Source of the DNA: Streptomyces sp. BR123
GTDB lineage: Bacteria; Actinomycetota; Actinomycetes; Streptomycetales; Streptomycetaceae
Direction: 5' to 3'
Length of the DNA: 56,687 bases
Assembly (NCBI RefSeq): GCF_013401435.1
Contig: NZ_JACBGN010000011.1
Location: 1 to 56,687 of the forward strand
Made by a program: the position numbers and the translations under genes. The notes beneath the pieces are model-generated. The model was given only the letters and a program-made list of their open reading frames with translations. It was not told the DNA's origin and ran no database searches. Of the stretch, positions 56,175 to 56,687 are shown piece after piece (the stretch's first letter is position 1; every line of letters begins with the position of its first letter).

Positions 56175-56687
56175 ATGCCGGCAAAGGGTAAGCACCGCCG
56201 CCCGAAGCACCGTTTCGCAGCCCGTGGTTTCGCCGCAGTCGCCGGCACCGGCGGAGCGGCCCTGGCCCTGCCGCTGATGGGCGCCGCCGGCGCCCACGCC
56301 GCCGCCCCGGCTGTCTCCCGGACCGCCGCCCCGGCTGTCTCCCAGGCCGCCGCCGCGGTCCCGGCCGCGGCCCCCCGGGCCGAGGCAGCCGCCCCGGCCG
56401 AGGCGGCCGTCTACACGGTCCGGACGGGCGACTGCCTCTCCGTCATCGCGGCCGACCGCGACCTCCCGGGCGGCTGGCAGCGGCTCTACGCAGACAACCG
56501 TGCGGCCGTCGGCGACAACCCCTCCCTGATCCACCCCGGGTTGAAGCTGGTGATCGGTGCACCGGCCGCGCCGGCTCCCGAGCAGGCTCCGGCCGAGCGG
56601 CCCGCCCCCGCGCCGAAGCCGAAGAAGAAGGCCCCGGCCGCCACCGGGTCCCCGCTCGCCGCCGTCCCGGCGCCTGCCGGGAAGAGC
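56175..56687 (+). CDS. Secreted LysM domain protein, C-terminus outside the window
   Basis: The first 171 codons. The N-terminus is basic (PAKGKHRRPKHRFAARG) followed by a hydrophobic signal (FAAVAGTGGAALALPLMGAAGAHA). An Ala/Pro-rich region with a duplicated APAVS-type unit comes next, then a LysM peptidoglycan-binding domain at about 75-123 (YTVRTGDCLSVIAADRDL, LYADNRAAVGDNPSLIHPG, LVIG) and a Pro/Lys-rich linker. The catalytic or second domain that would follow, for example a resuscitation-promoting-factor or NlpC/P60 domain, is outside the window. Expression is predicted to respond to c-di-AMP through the riboswitch upstream, as known for such cell-wall genes in Streptomyces. GAGAGGA provides the ribosome-binding site. 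Confidence 0.9.
   Translation, partial: MPAKGKHRRPKHRFAARGFAAVAGTGGAALALPLMGAAGAHAAAPAVSRTAAPAVSQAAAAVPAAAPRAEAAAPAEAAVYTVRTGDCLSVIAADRDLPGGWQRLYADNRAAVGDNPSLIHPGLKLVIGAPAAPAPEQAPAERPAPAPKPKKKAPAATGSPLAAVPAPAGKS

Noticed and set aside
1..56687. tRNA genes, rRNA genes, insertion sequences, integrase or attachment sites
   Set aside because: No cloverleaf-like sequence, transposase or integrase motif, or paired direct repeats at the edges of the accessory patch were found by eye.

Overview
The window looks like chromosomal DNA of a Streptomyces species. It is very GC-rich with strong third-position G/C bias, start codons are often GTG, operons are packed with 4-base stop/start overlaps, and the gene set is typical of the genus: a hopanoid locus, a Tex protein, GlxA-type regulators, an XRE/flavoprotein pair, and a LysM protein behind a c-di-AMP riboswitch. 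No rRNA, tRNA, CRISPR array, transposase or phage structural gene was recognised.

Layout. 1-519 holds no recognisable gene. 0.5-3.8 kb carries a YciI-like protein, endonuclease V, a saccharopine-dehydrogenase-like oxidoreductase, the tail of a broken secreted protein and a MmcQ/YjbR protein. 3.9-10.8 kb is an acyl-CoA catabolic operon: CaiB-type CoA-transferase/racemase, F420-type LLM oxidoreductase, acyl-CoA dehydrogenase, thiolase and a FadB/FadJ-like fusion. A maltokinase-cap-like protein, a MerR regulator and a divergent long-chain acyl-CoA ligase follow. 14.4-18.3 kb is an accessory patch of small hypotheticals, a frameshifted HAD hydrolase, a regulator fragment, a 28-residue membrane peptide, and an XRE regulator divergent from a flavoprotein. 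18.4-29.2 kb holds a secreted sphingomyelinase, a decayed phosphotransferase, an MpaB-like oxygenase, an M1 peptidase, a hydrolase remnant, a SCO6745-family protein, Tex, an ImmA/IrrE-like peptidase, a MAB_1171c-type membrane protein and an SDR. 29.3-35.1 kb holds an ABC-F protein, two DJ-1/PfpI-type proteins (one a GlxA regulator), an enoyl-CoA hydratase, an HdeD-like membrane protein and a HATPase anti-sigma-like protein.

35.2-54.8 kb is the centrepiece. Isopentenyl-diphosphate isomerase (idi) and a methyltransferase-acetyltransferase fusion run leftward; the fusion is preceded by a short leader ORF and alternative hairpins that look like a translational attenuator. Rightward comes a tightly coupled seven-gene operon: two CDP-alcohol phosphotransferases, a cytidylyltransferase-like enzyme, a glycerol-1-phosphate-dehydrogenase-like enzyme, a family-2 glycosyltransferase and a TagGH-like ABC exporter. 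This operon could make and export a CDP-alcohol-derived phospho-glycolipid or polymer. It ends at a strong terminator and is followed by a hopanoid operon (hpnC, hpnD, hpnE, polyprenyl synthase, shc, hpnG, hpnH, aminotransferase). The hopanoid pathway would run from FPP through presqualene diphosphate and hydroxysqualene to squalene, hopene, adenosylhopane, ribosylhopane and an aminated or otherwise modified bacteriohopanepolyol. The ispG and dxs genes that I remember inside the S. coelicolor version are absent here.

The right edge has a protein tyrosine phosphatase, a c-di-AMP (ydaO-type) riboswitch and the start of a secreted LysM protein that runs off the window.

All functions are assigned by reading motifs and family resemblance by eye. 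No database search was run, so gene symbols are given only where the family and context are both clear.
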